From Paraburkholderia sp041321145 (GTDB lineage: Bacteria; Pseudomonadota; Gammaproteobacteria; Burkholderiales; Burkholderiaceae): a stretch of 64,000 nucleotides of DNA. The notes beneath the pieces were generated by a model that saw only the letters and a list, made by a program, of their open reading frames with translations, made no database searches and was not told where the DNA came from. This document shows, in pieces, positions 1 to 9,383 of this stretch (the stretch's first letter is position 1; each line of letters begins with the position of its first letter). Location of the stretch: contig NZ_JBGGWA010000001.1 in assembly GCF_041321145.1 (NCBI RefSeq), positions 310,001-374,000 of the forward strand. Direction: 5' to 3'. The position numbers and the translations under genes were made by a program.

Positions 1-91
1 ACGTCCACCCCGATTCCTGACGGCCCTCGCGCATCCATCCTGCCCCGCCGAACGTAATACGTTTATTACCGCTACGTCCGAGGCCCTCGCC

Positions 92-694
92 ATGCGCCGT
101 TTTGTCTGTGCCGCCGCTGCTGTGGCGACTGTTTTGCTGCTGTCCCTCACGGGCTGTTCCAACGATCCGCCCAATCCCAATCCGCACGCCAGCGAGCCGC
201 TTGCCACGGTGCCGGTCGATTTGCCGCGCTACATGGGCCGCTGGTACATCATCGCGAACATCCCGTACTTCGCCGAGCGCGACATGGTGGGGAGCCGCGC
301 GGAATGGAAATTGCGACCGGATGGCAAGATCGACGATTCGTATTACGGTCGCAAGCAGAGTTTCGACGCACCGGAAAAGCACTATCAGTTCCTCGACACG
401 CCCGTGCCTGGCAAGGAAGGCGGCGAGTGGAGCGTGCAATTGTTCTGGCCGATCCATGTCACCCAGCTGACACTTTATGTCGATCCCGATTACCACTACA
501 CGATTCTCGGTTATCCCGGCAAAAACCTCGGCTGGATCTTTTCGCGTGAGCCCGACATGAGCGACGCCGTCTATCGGTCGCTGCTCGCGCGGCTCGATGC
601 GATGGGCTACGACACGTCGCGTTTCAGGCGCGTGCCGCAGCGGCCCGACCAGTTGGGCAAACAGGGCTTTGCCTCGCCGGGTGACAAGGACTAG
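92..694 (+). CDS. Lipocalin family lipoprotein (Blc-like)
   Basis: A 200-residue lipocalin, probably an outer-membrane-anchored carrier of fatty acids or lysophospholipids, as is known for bacterial Blc. The N-terminus is a lipoprotein signal: a basic start, a hydrophobic run, then the lipobox LTGC with the lipidated Cys at 22. The mature part opens with the lipocalin signature GRWYIIANIPYF near residue 50, and the rest has alternating beta-strand character expected of the calyx. Length is typical of Blc proteins (170-200). It lies upstream of the DUF1295 and cyclopropane-synthase-like genes on the same strand, which fits a role in membrane lipid turnover. The first Met is used because the signal peptide begins there. 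Confidence 0.88.
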   Translation: MRRFVCAAAAVATVLLLSLTGCSNDPPNPNPHASEPLATVPVDLPRYMGRWYIIANIPYFAERDMVGSRAEWKLRPDGKIDDSYYGRKQSFDAPEKHYQFLDTPVPGKEGGEWSVQLFWPIHVTQLTLYVDPDYHYTILGYPGKNLGWIFSREPDMSDAVYRSLLARLDAMGYDTSRFRRVPQRPDQLGKQGFASPGDKD

Positions 695-779
695 CGAGAG
701 GCATGCGAGGCGCTGCGTTCGTCGCATCTGATCGCGCCCTTACAACGTATAAGCCGCATTGCCACTGAACGAGGACCCC

Positions 780-1556
780 ATGCCGCCACTTGCCGCCGCC
801 GTGATCGCCCTGATTGGGCTCGTCGGGATCTTCAGCGCTGTCTGGGCGTGGCAATTGAAGACCGAGAACGCCGGCATGGTCGACCCGGTCTGGGCGTATT
901 CGCTCGGCCTGGTAGCGGTGCTCTACGCCGTGCTCGGTACCGGCGACCCGGTGGCGCGCGTACTCACTGCGCTGGGTGGCCTGGTGTGGGGCGTGCGGCT
1001 CGGCACACATCTGTGGAAACGCAACGCCGGAAAGCCGGAAGACGCGCGGTATCGCCGCTTCCGGGAAGAATGGGGCGACAAGGCGGCCCGCAAGATGTTC
1101 TGGTTTTTCCAGATGCAAGTCGTGGTCTCGATGCTGCTTTCGATCGCATTCCTGGTGCCGTCGTACCGTACCAGCACACCGGCTACCGGTTGGATCGTGC
1201 TGGCTGTCGCGCTGTGGATTGTCTCGGTCGTCGGCGAAGGCATGGCGGACCGGCAGTTAAAACACTTCAGCCAGGATCCGGCCAATCACGACGCCGTATG
1301 CCGTGCCGGCTTGTGGCGTTATTCGCGGCATCCGAATTACTTCTTCGAGTGCGTCCATTGGCTTGCTTACATCGCGCTGTCGATCGGTACGCCGTGGGGA
1401 TGGTTCACGTTATTGCCGCCGGTGCTGATGGCGTTTCTGCTGCTGAAGCTGTCCGGCATCCCACTGCTCGAAGAAAGCATGGCGAAACGGCGCACCGGCT
1501 ACGCCGATTACATGCGCACCACCAGCGCGTTGATTCCGTGGCCGCCGCGGCATTGA
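780..1556 (+). CDS. DUF1295 / steroid 5-alpha-reductase-like membrane protein
   Basis: A polytopic inner-membrane protein of about 258 residues belonging to DUF1295, related to 3-oxo-5-alpha-steroid 4-dehydrogenases and isoprenylcysteine methyltransferases. Several hydrophobic helices are visible, and the C-terminal half carries the family motif RYSRHPNYFFE followed by another membrane pair. I start at ATG 780, preceded by GAGG, rather than at the in-frame TTG at 759. It is followed 67 bases later by a cyclopropane-synthase-like methyltransferase. This pairing recurs in bacterial lipid-modification loci, so a role in fatty-acid or lipid modification is plausible. The reaction is unknown. Confidence 0.85.
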   Translation: MPPLAAAVIALIGLVGIFSAVWAWQLKTENAGMVDPVWAYSLGLVAVLYAVLGTGDPVARVLTALGGLVWGVRLGTHLWKRNAGKPEDARYRRFREEWGDKAARKMFWFFQMQVVVSMLLSIAFLVPSYRTSTPATGWIVLAVALWIVSVVGEGMADRQLKHFSQDPANHDAVCRAGLWRYSRHPNYFFECVHWLAYIALSIGTPWGWFTLLPPVLMAFLLLKLSGIPLLEESMAKRRTGYADYMRTTSALIPWPPRH

Positions 1557-1623
1557 GATGAGCAAGCCACGGCCCGAGTGAAACTTCAGAAGAATCCAGA
1601 AAAAACGATAGGGAGTCAGCCTC

Positions 1624-2727
1624 ATGAGCCTTTCCACCACCGACCATACGATGCCGCCGTCGTCGCCCGCCGAGCCGAACGATGGCTGGCTTATCCAGAG
1701 CTGCGAGCGCGGCTGGCTGCCCGACAGCCTGATCCGTTTCGGCATGCGCCAACTGATGCGCCAGCGCTTGCGCGACGAAGCGGTCGACAACGGCGAGTTG
1801 CGGGCGCAACGGCTTAACCGTCTGCTGGACGACCTGCGCGCGAGTCCGATTGCGGTCGAAACGCAGGCCGCCAACACGCAGCATTACGAGGTGCCGGCAT
1901 CGTTTTTCCACGCACATCTCGGACCGCACCTGAAGTACTCGTGCTGCCTCTACCCGACCGGCAACGAGACGCTTGCGCAAGCCGAAGCGGCGATGCTCGA
2001 ACGCTATGCCGAACGAGCAGAACTGGCCAACGGTCAGCGGATTCTCGATCTCGGCTGTGGCTGGGGCTCATTGTCGTTGTGGCTGGCGGCGCGTTATCCG
2101 CGCGCGCAGATCGTTGCGCTATCGAATTCGCATGGTCAGCGCGCGTTCATCGAAGCGCGCGCGGCTGAGTTGGGTTTGCTCAACCTCTCGGTGGTTACCG
2201 GCAATGTCGTCGATTTCGAATTCGACGACGCGCAGCTTGGCGGCGGTTTCGATCGGGTGGTGTCGATCGAGATGTTCGAGCATATGAAGAACTACGGGCT
2301 GCTGCTCGCGAAGATTTCACGCTGGATGCGCGAGGAGGCGAAACTGTTCGTGCATATCTTCGTGCATCGCACGCTCGCGTATCACTTCGAGGTGCAGGAC
2401 GGCAGCGACTGGATGTCGAAGTATTTTTTCACAGGCGGCACGATGCCGTCCGAGGCGCTCTTGCTGAACTTCCAGGACGATCTGCGGATGGAGCGTCAGT
2501 GGTGGGTAAGCGGCACGCATTACGAACGCACGGCGAATCATTGGCTCGCTGCGCTCGATGCGGCGCGTGACCGTGTGATGCCGATGCTCGTCGATACGTA
2601 TGGCGTGCGTGATGCTGCTGTGTGGCTCCAGCGGTGGCGCATGTTTTATATGGCCGTGGCCGAGTTGTTCGGCTATGCGAACGGGAACGAGTGGGGCGTG
2701 GGGCATTATCGGTTTGTAAAGCGCTAA
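1624..2727 (+). CDS. Cyclopropane-fatty-acyl-phospholipid synthase-like SAM methyltransferase
   Basis: A 367-residue class I SAM-dependent methyltransferase of the Cfa/mycolic acid cyclopropane synthase group. The segment HYEVPASFFHAHLG (about 87-100) and the following Tyr/Cys-rich stretch are the family's lipid-site signature. Motif I, LDLGCGWGSL, lies at 141-150, and an acidic VVSIEMFEHM motif follows near 220. Proteins of this kind transfer a methyl or methylene group to unsaturated acyl chains of membrane phospholipids, or in some relatives to small amines. It lacks the full N-terminal domain of E. coli Cfa. With the preceding DUF1295 gene it probably forms a membrane-lipid modification operon. 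The exact product is not known. Confidence 0.85.
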   Translation: MSLSTTDHTMPPSSPAEPNDGWLIQSCERGWLPDSLIRFGMRQLMRQRLRDEAVDNGELRAQRLNRLLDDLRASPIAVETQAANTQHYEVPASFFHAHLGPHLKYSCCLYPTGNETLAQAEAAMLERYAERAELANGQRILDLGCGWGSLSLWLAARYPRAQIVALSNSHGQRAFIEARAAELGLLNLSVVTGNVVDFEFDDAQLGGGFDRVVSIEMFEHMKNYGLLLAKISRWMREEAKLFVHIFVHRTLAYHFEVQDGSDWMSKYFFTGGTMPSEALLLNFQDDLRMERQWWVSGTHYERTANHWLAALDAARDRVMPMLVDTYGVRDAAVWLQRWRMFYMAVAELFGYANGNEWGVGHYRFVKR

Positions 2728-2830
2728 AGGCGTCGCTTTGCGTGCAGGCAGCGTTGGGCGCGGCGGTTGACCCGGTGTCGCGCGCGGGGTAAACGTAGAG
2801 CTTCTCCGCCAATGCCTGGGTGAGCTTGCC

Positions 2831-3373
2831 ATGACGATTCCGTTTTTCACGATCGGTCATTCCACGCATCCGCTGCGCGAGTTCATCGAGTTACTCGAAG
2901 CATCCAGGATAGAGACGGTGGTGGACGTGCGCAGCATTCCACGTTCGCGCACCAATCCACAATTCAATCTCGATACGCTGCCGGGCTCGCTCGCGCCTGC
3001 GCGCATCGACTACCTTCACCTGAGCGAACTGGGTGGCCGCCGCAGTCGTCACAAAGGCGATGCGCCGTCGCCGAATGGTTACTGGACGCATCCCGCCTTT
3101 CGCAACTACGCCGACTATGCAATGACGGCGACGTTTCAGGAAGGTCTCGCGCGCCTCCTCGAACTCGGCCACCGCCAGCGTTGCGCGGTGATGTGCTCGG
3201 AAGCGGTGTGGTGGCGGTGCCACCGGCGTATCATCGCCGACTATTTGCTGCTGCGCGGCGAAACCGTATTGCACATCATGGATGCGCACCACACCCCTGC
3301 CGCGACAATGACACCGGGCGCGCAGGCGCAGCCGGGCGGCATGCTCCTTTATCCACCGGAACCTGAATCGTGA
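2831..3373 (+). CDS. DUF488 family protein
   Basis: A 180-residue DUF488 protein. The family hallmarks are present: the N-terminal IGHSTHPL, the strand and loop VVDVRSIPRSR (about 36-46), and the C-terminal CSEAVWWRCHRR motif with conserved Cys and His. Family function is unknown. DUF488 proteins are common beside nucleic-acid repair genes, and here the next gene, 13 bases downstream, encodes a uracil-DNA-glycosylase-like protein, so the two are probably co-transcribed. The start is the ATG at 2831. Confidence 0.85.
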   Translation: MTIPFFTIGHSTHPLREFIELLEASRIETVVDVRSIPRSRTNPQFNLDTLPGSLAPARIDYLHLSELGGRRSRHKGDAPSPNGYWTHPAFRNYADYAMTATFQEGLARLLELGHRQRCAVMCSEAVWWRCHRRIIADYLLLRGETVLHIMDAHHTPAATMTPGAQAQPGGMLLYPPEPES

Positions 3374-3386
3374 TCCGCGCCATGGT

Positions 3387-3986
3387 ATGAACGTAAGGAA
3401 ACCCATTCTGCTGAATCGGCTATTACACGACATTCGCGCCTGTACGGTGTGCGCGCCGGTGCTGCCCCATGCGCCGCGGCCGGTCGTCGTGGCGTCCGCC
3501 GACTCGCGCGTTCTGATCATCGGCCAGGCGCCCGGTGCGCGCGTGCATGCGTCGGGCATTCCCTGGAGCGATGCGAGTGGTGCACGCTTACGCAATTGGC
3601 TCCAGATTTCCGATGAGACCTTCTACGACGCCTCGAAAGTGGCGATCGTGCCAATGGGTTTCTGCTTTCCGGGCAAAGGGGTGAGTGGTGATTTGCCGCC
3701 GCGGCCCGAATGCGCCGCGCATTGGCATCAGGCCTTGCTCGCGCAGTTGCGCGAGGTGAGGCTCACGTTGCTGATTGGCCAGTACGCACAGCGTTTTGGC
3801 CTCGGAGACGCGTTTGGGCCGACGCTAACCGATACGCTGCTGCGCTGGCGAGACTATGGCCCCAACGTGATGCCGCTTCCGCATCCATCGCCGCGCAATA
3901 TCGCGTGGTTCAAGCGCAATCCGTGGTTCGACGCGGAAGTGTTGCCGACTTTACAGGCGCGGGTAGCTGAGGCGCTTCAGGAGTGA
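3387..3986 (+). CDS. Uracil-DNA glycosylase family protein
   Basis: A 199-residue member of the uracil-DNA glycosylase superfamily. The N-terminal IRACTVCAP looks like the Cys-containing segment of family 4/5-like proteins. It is followed by VLIIGQAPGARVH (about 45-57), equivalent to the catalytic GxAPG motif. Near the C-terminus, MPLPHPSPRN supplies the conserved His-Pro-Ser loop that contacts DNA. Many homologues in this branch are annotated as UDG-like without proven activity. It follows the DUF488 gene closely on the same strand. Confidence 0.85.
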   Translation: MNVRKPILLNRLLHDIRACTVCAPVLPHAPRPVVVASADSRVLIIGQAPGARVHASGIPWSDASGARLRNWLQISDETFYDASKVAIVPMGFCFPGKGVSGDLPPRPECAAHWHQALLAQLREVRLTLLIGQYAQRFGLGDAFGPTLTDTLLRWRDYGPNVMPLPHPSPRNIAWFKRNPWFDAEVLPTLQARVAEALQE

Positions 3987-4245
3987 CGGCGCCGCGCGCT
4001 CGACGAGCGGATCGAATTGACCGCATTGATCGCGCGGCGTAGGGCGGCATGCACGTTCAAGGCGTATCAGCTCCGCACCTCACGCACCGTCGAAATAATC
4101 TGAAACATATCGCCAAGCGCGTGGCGGAATAAAACGTCACACTAATGCGTTTGCCTCACACCGGCGGCGCAAGCAGACATTGCCGCGGCATGGCTGCATT
4201 TTCAACCAGCTTTCGCTAGAAAATCATTTGCAGACGGAACGACTC

Positions 4246-4845
4246 ATGAACACCCACGCCGACTCACTGACCGATTCGCCCGGCACGCTGCTGCCGTCGC
4301 GTTATACCCGCACGGCTATGGCGCTGCACTGGCTGATCGCGCTGCTGATAATCGGCAATGTCGTGCTCGGCCTGAGTGCCGATTCACTGCCGGACGACTG
4401 GGTGCGTCCGGTGGTCGATACCCATAAGTCGATCGGCATCACGGTGCTCGGTCTCGCGCTGATGCGTATCCTGTGGCGCGTGACGCACAAGCCGCCGCCG
4501 CTGCCGCACGAGTTTCCGTCGTGGGAGAAGATCGCCGCGCACCTCGCTCATTTCCTGCTGTATCTGCTGATGATCGCGCTGCCGTTGTCCGGCTGGCTGC
4601 ACGATTCCGCGTGGAAAGACGCGGCCACGCATCCCATGCGCCTGTTCAACCTGTTCCCCTGGCCGCGTATCGGCTATGTGACGCACCTTGACCCGGCGCT
4701 CAAGGAGACCTTGCACGACCGCTTCGGCGCCTTGCATACGTGGCTCGGCTACGCACTGTATGCGCTGCTGGCCATGCATATCGGCGGCGCGTTGAAGCAC
4801 CAATGGATCGATCGCAAGTCAGTTCTGAAACGCATGGTGCCGTGA
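4246..4845 (+). CDS. Cytochrome b561
   Basis: A roughly 199-residue b-type cytochrome of the bacterial b561 family, a four-helix inner-membrane electron carrier. Helices are clear, with haem-ligand His candidates in LHWLIAL (first helix), the DTHKSIGI loop, HLAHFLLYL, and the last helix with LHTWLGY and MHIGGALKH. ATG 4246 begins a sensible short cytoplasmic N-terminus; the longer TTG start at 4180 would add an unconvincing extension. It may oxidise or reduce quinone or scavenge superoxide, as shown for E. coli CybB. It is preceded by a 259-base gap with no recognisable gene. Confidence 0.9.
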   Translation: MNTHADSLTDSPGTLLPSRYTRTAMALHWLIALLIIGNVVLGLSADSLPDDWVRPVVDTHKSIGITVLGLALMRILWRVTHKPPPLPHEFPSWEKIAAHLAHFLLYLLMIALPLSGWLHDSAWKDAATHPMRLFNLFPWPRIGYVTHLDPALKETLHDRFGALHTWLGYALYALLAMHIGGALKHQWIDRKSVLKRMVP

Positions 4846-4867
4846 GTACCGTCACGCTACTTTTAAT

Positions 4868-6355
4868 TTGCCAACCGTACTATCGACGGACTCAGCAGTC
4901 ATTTTGAAGAACACTCTGGAACAGGCACTCGCCCTCACATCGCCGCGCATTCTGCCGCGTCCCACTACGCCGCTGAGCACGCTGATCCATCTCAGCGTTG
5001 TCGTACTGTGGTTGCTGCTGTTCGCACGCGCATTTTTTTTGCAAGGCGTGGTGGCATGGTCGACGGGTATCGCATACGTCGTGTACGACACGTTGCTGCT
5101 CGCGTTCGTCACGTGGAAAACGCTGCCGCTGATGCGGCCCACGCCGCCGCTCGAGCCTGACTTCGACTCGCGCAGCCTGCCGAGCATGGGAGTGATCGTC
5201 GCGTCGCATAACGAGGCGTCGGTGTTGCCGGTGACGCTTGCCGCGCTGCTGCGTCAGACGCATGGGCCGGCGCAGATCGTGATCGCCGACGACGGTTCCA
5301 CCGACTCCACCCGCCAGCTGCTCACCGAACGCTTTGGCCTGGTCGCCGCAGCCGATGGCGTACTGAGCGCGCCAAGTTCGCTTTACCCGAATCTGTTCTG
5401 GTTGCGCGTGCCGCACGGTGGCAAGGCGCGCGCGCTGAACGCCGCGATCACGGTCATGACCACCGACACGGTGATGACCGTCGACGCCGACACGCTGCTC
5501 GACGACGACGCCACCTACGCCATGCGCGCTGCCTTCGCCAGCGAGCCGAAACTGGTCGCGGCGGCCGGCATTCTGGTGCCGGTCTGCGGCAAATCGGTTT
5601 CGGGCCGGGTGTTCCAGTGGTTCCAGACTTACGAGTACATGCGTAACTTCATCGCCCGCTTTGCGTGGATGCGCGCCGACAGTCTGCTGCTGATTTCAGG
5701 CGCCTTCGCGTCGTTCAAGCGCGACGCGCTGGTCGACGTGGGCGGTTTCGATCCGCAGTGTCTGGTCGAAGACTACGAACTGATTCATCGGCTGCGCCGC
5801 TATTCGGTCGATCATGGTCTCGGTTGGGACGTGCGCGTGGTCGGCGACGCGCATGCGCATACCGACGCGCCGGGCACCCTCGGCAGTTTCCTTCGCCAGC
5901 GCCGCCGCTGGTTCGCCGGCTTCCTGCAAACGCAGTATTGGAACCGCGACATGACCGGCAACCCGCGCTACGGCTCGCTCGGCATGCTGATGCTCCCGGT
6001 CAAGGCGATCGATACGATGCAGCCGATCTACGGGCTGACCGCCTTCGCCTTGCTGCTCGGCTTTCTGTTTGGCGGGCATGGCGCGATCGTCGTGTCGATT
6101 TTCAGCGTGATCGGCCTGAAAACGGCAATCGATCTCGCGTTCTATCTATGGTGTATCCATCTGTACCGCCGCTGGACCGGGGAGCGCACCCGCGCCAGTT
6201 TGTGGATGGCGGTACTCGCGGCGATTGCCGAGCCGTTCACGTTCCAGTTGGTGCGGCATGTCGGCGCACTGCTCGGCTGGCTGCATTTCTTGCGTGGCGG
6301 GCGGTCGTGGGGCGCGCAGCGCCGCGCCGGGCTCGTGGCGCACGACGAAAGTTAG
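4868..6355 (+). CDS. GT2 family processive glycosyltransferase
   Basis: A membrane-bound family 2 glycosyltransferase of up to 495 residues, related to PgaC/BcsA-type polysaccharide synthases. N-terminal hydrophobic helices (about 38-82) precede a GT-A domain with IVASHNEAS (about 110-118), ADDGSTDS (140-147), a DAD metal-binding motif (206-208), the catalytic VED (300-302) and QRRRW (344-348). Further helices follow. It probably makes an exopolysaccharide or transfers one sugar to a lipid or protein; no other synthesis genes sit nearby, so the product is open. No ATG is well placed: TTG 4868 or TTG 4904 could be the start, and neither has a good ribosome site. Confidence 0.85.
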   Translation: MPTVLSTDSAVILKNTLEQALALTSPRILPRPTTPLSTLIHLSVVVLWLLLFARAFFLQGVVAWSTGIAYVVYDTLLLAFVTWKTLPLMRPTPPLEPDFDSRSLPSMGVIVASHNEASVLPVTLAALLRQTHGPAQIVIADDGSTDSTRQLLTERFGLVAAADGVLSAPSSLYPNLFWLRVPHGGKARALNAAITVMTTDTVMTVDADTLLDDDATYAMRAAFASEPKLVAAAGILVPVCGKSVSGRVFQWFQTYEYMRNFIARFAWMRADSLLLISGAFASFKRDALVDVGGFDPQCLVEDYELIHRLRRYSVDHGLGWDVRVVGDAHAHTDAPGTLGSFLRQRRRWFAGFLQTQYWNRDMTGNPRYGSLGMLMLPVKAIDTMQPIYGLTAFALLLGFLFGGHGAIVVSIFSVIGLKTAIDLAFYLWCIHLYRRWTGERTRASLWMAVLAAIAEPFTFQLVRHVGALLGWLHFLRGGRSWGAQRRAGLVAHDES

Positions 6356-6564
6356 CCGCCACCTGCTTTAGTCGCCCCTCGCTTTAGTTGACGCACACAA
6401 GGCGGCGGGCAGGCGCGCTTGCGCGAGTGGGCTGCGCAGCGGGGGCATGGAGGGGGCGGTTGGCAGAACCAGGCCACTGCGGGTTCGAGTAGACTGTGCG
6501 ACGATGCCGGTCGCAAATAACGGGCCGTCAACCCTCTATCCGCTCGTGCACGGAGGCTCCACTT

Positions 6565-7803
6565 ATGCATGCTGTTCCCCCGCTCGAACAAGACACCGTC
6601 GATGCGCCGGCCGATGCGTCGCTGGCTCATGCAGCCGCGCAAACCAACGCCCCTGCGGCAGGGAATGCCCACACGCCAGATCAAGCCGCCAACGGCGCCC
6701 CGGTCCGTGACCTGCGCCGCGTCGGCATTCACCCGGATTACTGGTATCCGCTCGCGTGGTCGCATGAAGTGAAGCGGGGCAAGACGCAGGGTGTGACGTT
6801 CGCGGGTGAGCCGATCGTGCTGGCGCGCACGGAGTCCGGCAAGGTGTTCGCGCTCGAAGATCGTTGCGCGCATCGTCAGGTGCCGCTACATCAGGGCGTA
6901 GTGGACGGCGAGTCGATCCGCTGCGGCTATCACGGCTGGACTTACGACTGCTCGGGCACGTGCATCGATGTGCCGTATCTGGGCCGTGAACGTCTGCCGA
7001 ACGGCGTGCGGTCTTATCCGTGCCGCGAAGTCGAAGGCCTGATTTTCGTGTTTCCCGGCGATACCGCCTTGGCCGAAAAGCAGCCGCTGCCCGCATTCGG
7101 CTCCGTATCCGACAAGAAGTACAAAACGCGCCGTTTCGGGCGCCCGGTGAATTGCCACTATTCGTTCATGCACGAGAACCTGATGGACATGAACCATCAG
7201 TTCCTGCATCGCCGGCAAATGGGGCAGATGCGTGCGCGTTCGTTGGGCCGGCGGCGCGGCGAGGGCTGGGTCGAAGTCGATTACACGTTTGCGCGCATGG
7301 CCGGCCAGCAGCCGATCGGCGAAGCGATTGTGTTCGGTCAGAGCCGCAAGACGGGCGGCGATAACGACAAGGACGTGATGACGATCCGCACCGAGTATCC
7401 GTATCAGACGCTGCAGATCCGCACGTCCGATCAGACGCTGGTGATGGATTTGTGGATCGTCTACGTGCCGCTCGATCGCGAGCAGCGCACTAACCGAACG
7501 TTCGGCCTGCTGTCGATTCGCAAACCCGGTATTCCCGGCGTGCTGAATCTCGCGTGGCCGCTACTCGTGTGGTTCACTGAACGCATCTTCAAGGAAGACC
7601 GCGAGATCGTTGAAGCCGAACAACGCGCTCACGATTCGCAGGGCGCGGACTGGAATCACGAAGTGTTCCCGGTCATCAACGACTTACGCGCCTTGCTGCG
7701 CGAGAGCGGTGCGCCGGATCAGGTGGTGGGCGCCGGCACCGGCGGCGCTGCGGTGATCCGCTTCTGGGATTCGCGTCACGGCAACCCGTTGTCGAATACC
7801 TGA
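6565..7803 (+). CDS. Rieske non-haem iron oxygenase, alpha subunit
   Basis: A 412-residue aromatic ring-hydroxylating or O-demethylating oxygenase. The Rieske [2Fe-2S] ligands are Cys101-x-His103 and Cys120-x2-His123, with the expected 16-residue spacing. The mononuclear iron motif is NLMDMNHQFLHR, giving Asp208, His211 and His215. The first 50 residues are a low-complexity Ala-rich extension. ATG 6565 has CGGAGG upstream and is preferred to the GTG at 6496. No reductase or ferredoxin gene is adjacent, so electrons must come from a partner elsewhere. The substrate cannot be read from sequence; vanillate demethylase-type and choline-monooxygenase-type relatives share this architecture. Confidence 0.88.
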   Translation: MHAVPPLEQDTVDAPADASLAHAAAQTNAPAAGNAHTPDQAANGAPVRDLRRVGIHPDYWYPLAWSHEVKRGKTQGVTFAGEPIVLARTESGKVFALEDRCAHRQVPLHQGVVDGESIRCGYHGWTYDCSGTCIDVPYLGRERLPNGVRSYPCREVEGLIFVFPGDTALAEKQPLPAFGSVSDKKYKTRRFGRPVNCHYSFMHENLMDMNHQFLHRRQMGQMRARSLGRRRGEGWVEVDYTFARMAGQQPIGEAIVFGQSRKTGGDNDKDVMTIRTEYPYQTLQIRTSDQTLVMDLWIVYVPLDREQRTNRTFGLLSIRKPGIPGVLNLAWPLLVWFTERIFKEDREIVEAEQRAHDSQGADWNHEVFPVINDLRALLRESGAPDQVVGAGTGGAAVIRFWDSRHGNPLSNT

Positions 7804-8003
7804 TCCAATGAGCCTTTCAAATCGCTTGTGCCGGTTACGATCGTGCCCGGTGTGGGGCATTGATTCATCTCCAGCCGGCATGAGAATCCATGCCGATCGA
7901 GCGGCGATAATGGCATCTGATACACCTAGGTTTGCGCTAATCGAGATGCACCAGCCTCCGACCCGTGTACCATTTCGCTTTTTCCGATCTTTAAGAATAC
8001 CCC

Positions 8004-8120
8004 GTGACCACGCAACAAATCCCCACCGCATCGCGTAAATCCCTCACTCTGCTGCAATTGCTGGGTCTCATCGGCGCCGCTGGCTTGATCGCCGCGATCG
8101 TGCTGAACCAGTTCGTTTAA
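8004..8120 (+). CDS. Small single-span membrane protein (38 aa)
   Basis: A 38-codon reading frame from GTG 8004 to TAA 8120. It encodes a polar N-terminus with Arg11-Lys12 followed by an unbroken hydrophobic helix rich in Leu, Ile, Gly and Ala, ending NQFV. The basic-then-hydrophobic pattern suggests an inner-membrane peptide with its N-terminus inside. The upstream ribosome site is weak. The frame is followed by two GC hairpins. I do not recognise a named family. Confidence 0.5.
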   Translation: MTTQQIPTASRKSLTLLQLLGLIGAAGLIAAIVLNQFV

Positions 8121-8156
8121 CCCTCCACAGCCCGCGCTTCAAGCATCCGACCTTAC

Positions 8157-8250
8157 GCCGGCGCTCGCCGCCGGCTTCATCGATAGTCCTGTGCGATGTG
8201 AGCAAGGAAGATTGCGCTGGTCGAGTTTTAAGCCCGGCTGAGCGCCGGGC
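8157..8250 (+). terminator. Two tandem GC-rich hairpins
   Basis: Two inverted repeats follow the 38-residue peptide: GCCGGCG (8157-8163) pairs with CGCCGGC (8169-8175) over a five-base loop, and GCCCGGC (8232-8238) pairs with GCCGGGC (8244-8250). Neither has a clear T-run on the plus strand. They sit between convergent genes and may serve as transcription stops or RNA-stabilising ends. Confidence 0.35.
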
Positions 8251-8262
8251 CATTCAGCGGTC

Positions 8263-9117
8263 TTAACCCGTCCCTTCCGGAAAATCCGCGCCGACCGTCG
8301 TGGCTTCCCACGCATCGAAGTCGCCGCGCATGAAGTCCAGCTTCTTGCGCGCCAGTTCGAGCGCCATCTTGCCGAGCAGCAAACGCAGGGGCGGCTTGTC
8401 CGACAGCGCGGCGTCGATGATCGCCTGGGCGGCGCGCACCGGATCGCCTGCCTGCTTGCCGCTACGCGCTTCGGTCTGCTTGCGGCGCTCGCCGGCCGTG
8501 GCCGCGTAGTCGTCGATCACCGTCGCCGATTGTTTGATCGACGGGCCCGCCCAGTTGGTGCGGAACGGGCCGGGCTCGACGACCAGTACGTCGATGCCGA
8601 GCGGCTTCACTTCCATCGCGAGCGATTCGGACAAGCCTTCCACCGCGTATTTGGTCGCATGGTAATAACCGGTCGCCGCGAAACTCGCGATGCCGCCAAT
8701 CGACGACACATTCACAATCAGCCCGCTATGCTGTTCACGCATGATCGGCAGCACCGCCTTCGTCATGTCGACCAGACCGAACAGGTTGGTCTCGAACATC
8801 GCGCGGACTTCGTCGTCCTCACCTTCTTCGATCGCGGCCAGATAGCCGTAGCCCGCGTTATTGACGAGTGCGTCGATGCGGCCGAAACGCTGCCTGGCTT
8901 GTGTGACGACGTCCTCGATGTGCTTGCGGTTCGTTACGTCGAGCGGCAGAACCAGCGCGCGATCGCCGTGTCCTGCGGCGATATCTTGCACTTTCGACGG
9001 GTCGCGTGCGGTAACTACCGCGCGCCAGCCGCGCTCCAGCACCAGCTTCGCCAGTTCGCGGCCAAAGCCGGTGGAACAGCCAGTAATCAGCCAGACGGGG
9101 TTGTCTCGATTCATCAT
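8263..9117 (-). CDS. SDR family oxidoreductase
   Basis: A classical short-chain dehydrogenase/reductase of about 284 residues. The NAD(P)-binding TGCSTGFG lies at 13-20 and NNAGYG further on. The catalytic Ser sits in NVSSIGG, and the YHATK motif supplies Tyr and Lys. Rossmann-fold length and order are normal. The start at 9117 is set by AGGAG eight bases upstream on the minus strand; a second ATG at 9114 is also possible. It is close to SDRs annotated as oxidoreductases or short-chain dehydrogenases of unknown substrate. It lies between the membrane peptide and the decayed lysR fragment, with no operon partner. Confidence 0.9.
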   Translation of the reverse strand: MMNRDNPVWLITGCSTGFGRELAKLVLERGWRAVVTARDPSKVQDIAAGHGDRALVLPLDVTNRKHIEDVVTQARQRFGRIDALVNNAGYGYLAAIEEGEDDEVRAMFETNLFGLVDMTKAVLPIMREQHSGLIVNVSSIGGIASFAATGYYHATKYAVEGLSESLAMEVKPLGIDVLVVEPGPFRTNWAGPSIKQSATVIDDYAATAGERRKQTEARSGKQAGDPVRAAQAIIDAALSDKPPLRLLLGKMALELARKKLDFMRGDFDAWEATTVGADFPEGTG

Positions 9118-9383
9118 TTGGGAAACTCCTGTTGATGGGCCAGCAGCATGTGAAAACTCCATGCAGCGCGAAGGCGCGGTACGTCATGCGCTATTCGCGT
9201 CCGCAATCGGTTTGCTACGTGTACTTAGCTTGAAGCGTGCCCGGTGTTTCCCGGGCAATGTCGGTAATGGCGCGGGCGATGGGAAAGGCCGTGCTTTCAG
9301 ATGCGATTCAGCGTTTGAGGGCCATCAATGAAATGGTCAAAGCACTTCGCCTCGCCCGGATTGATCGCCGATCCGCAGGGCTG

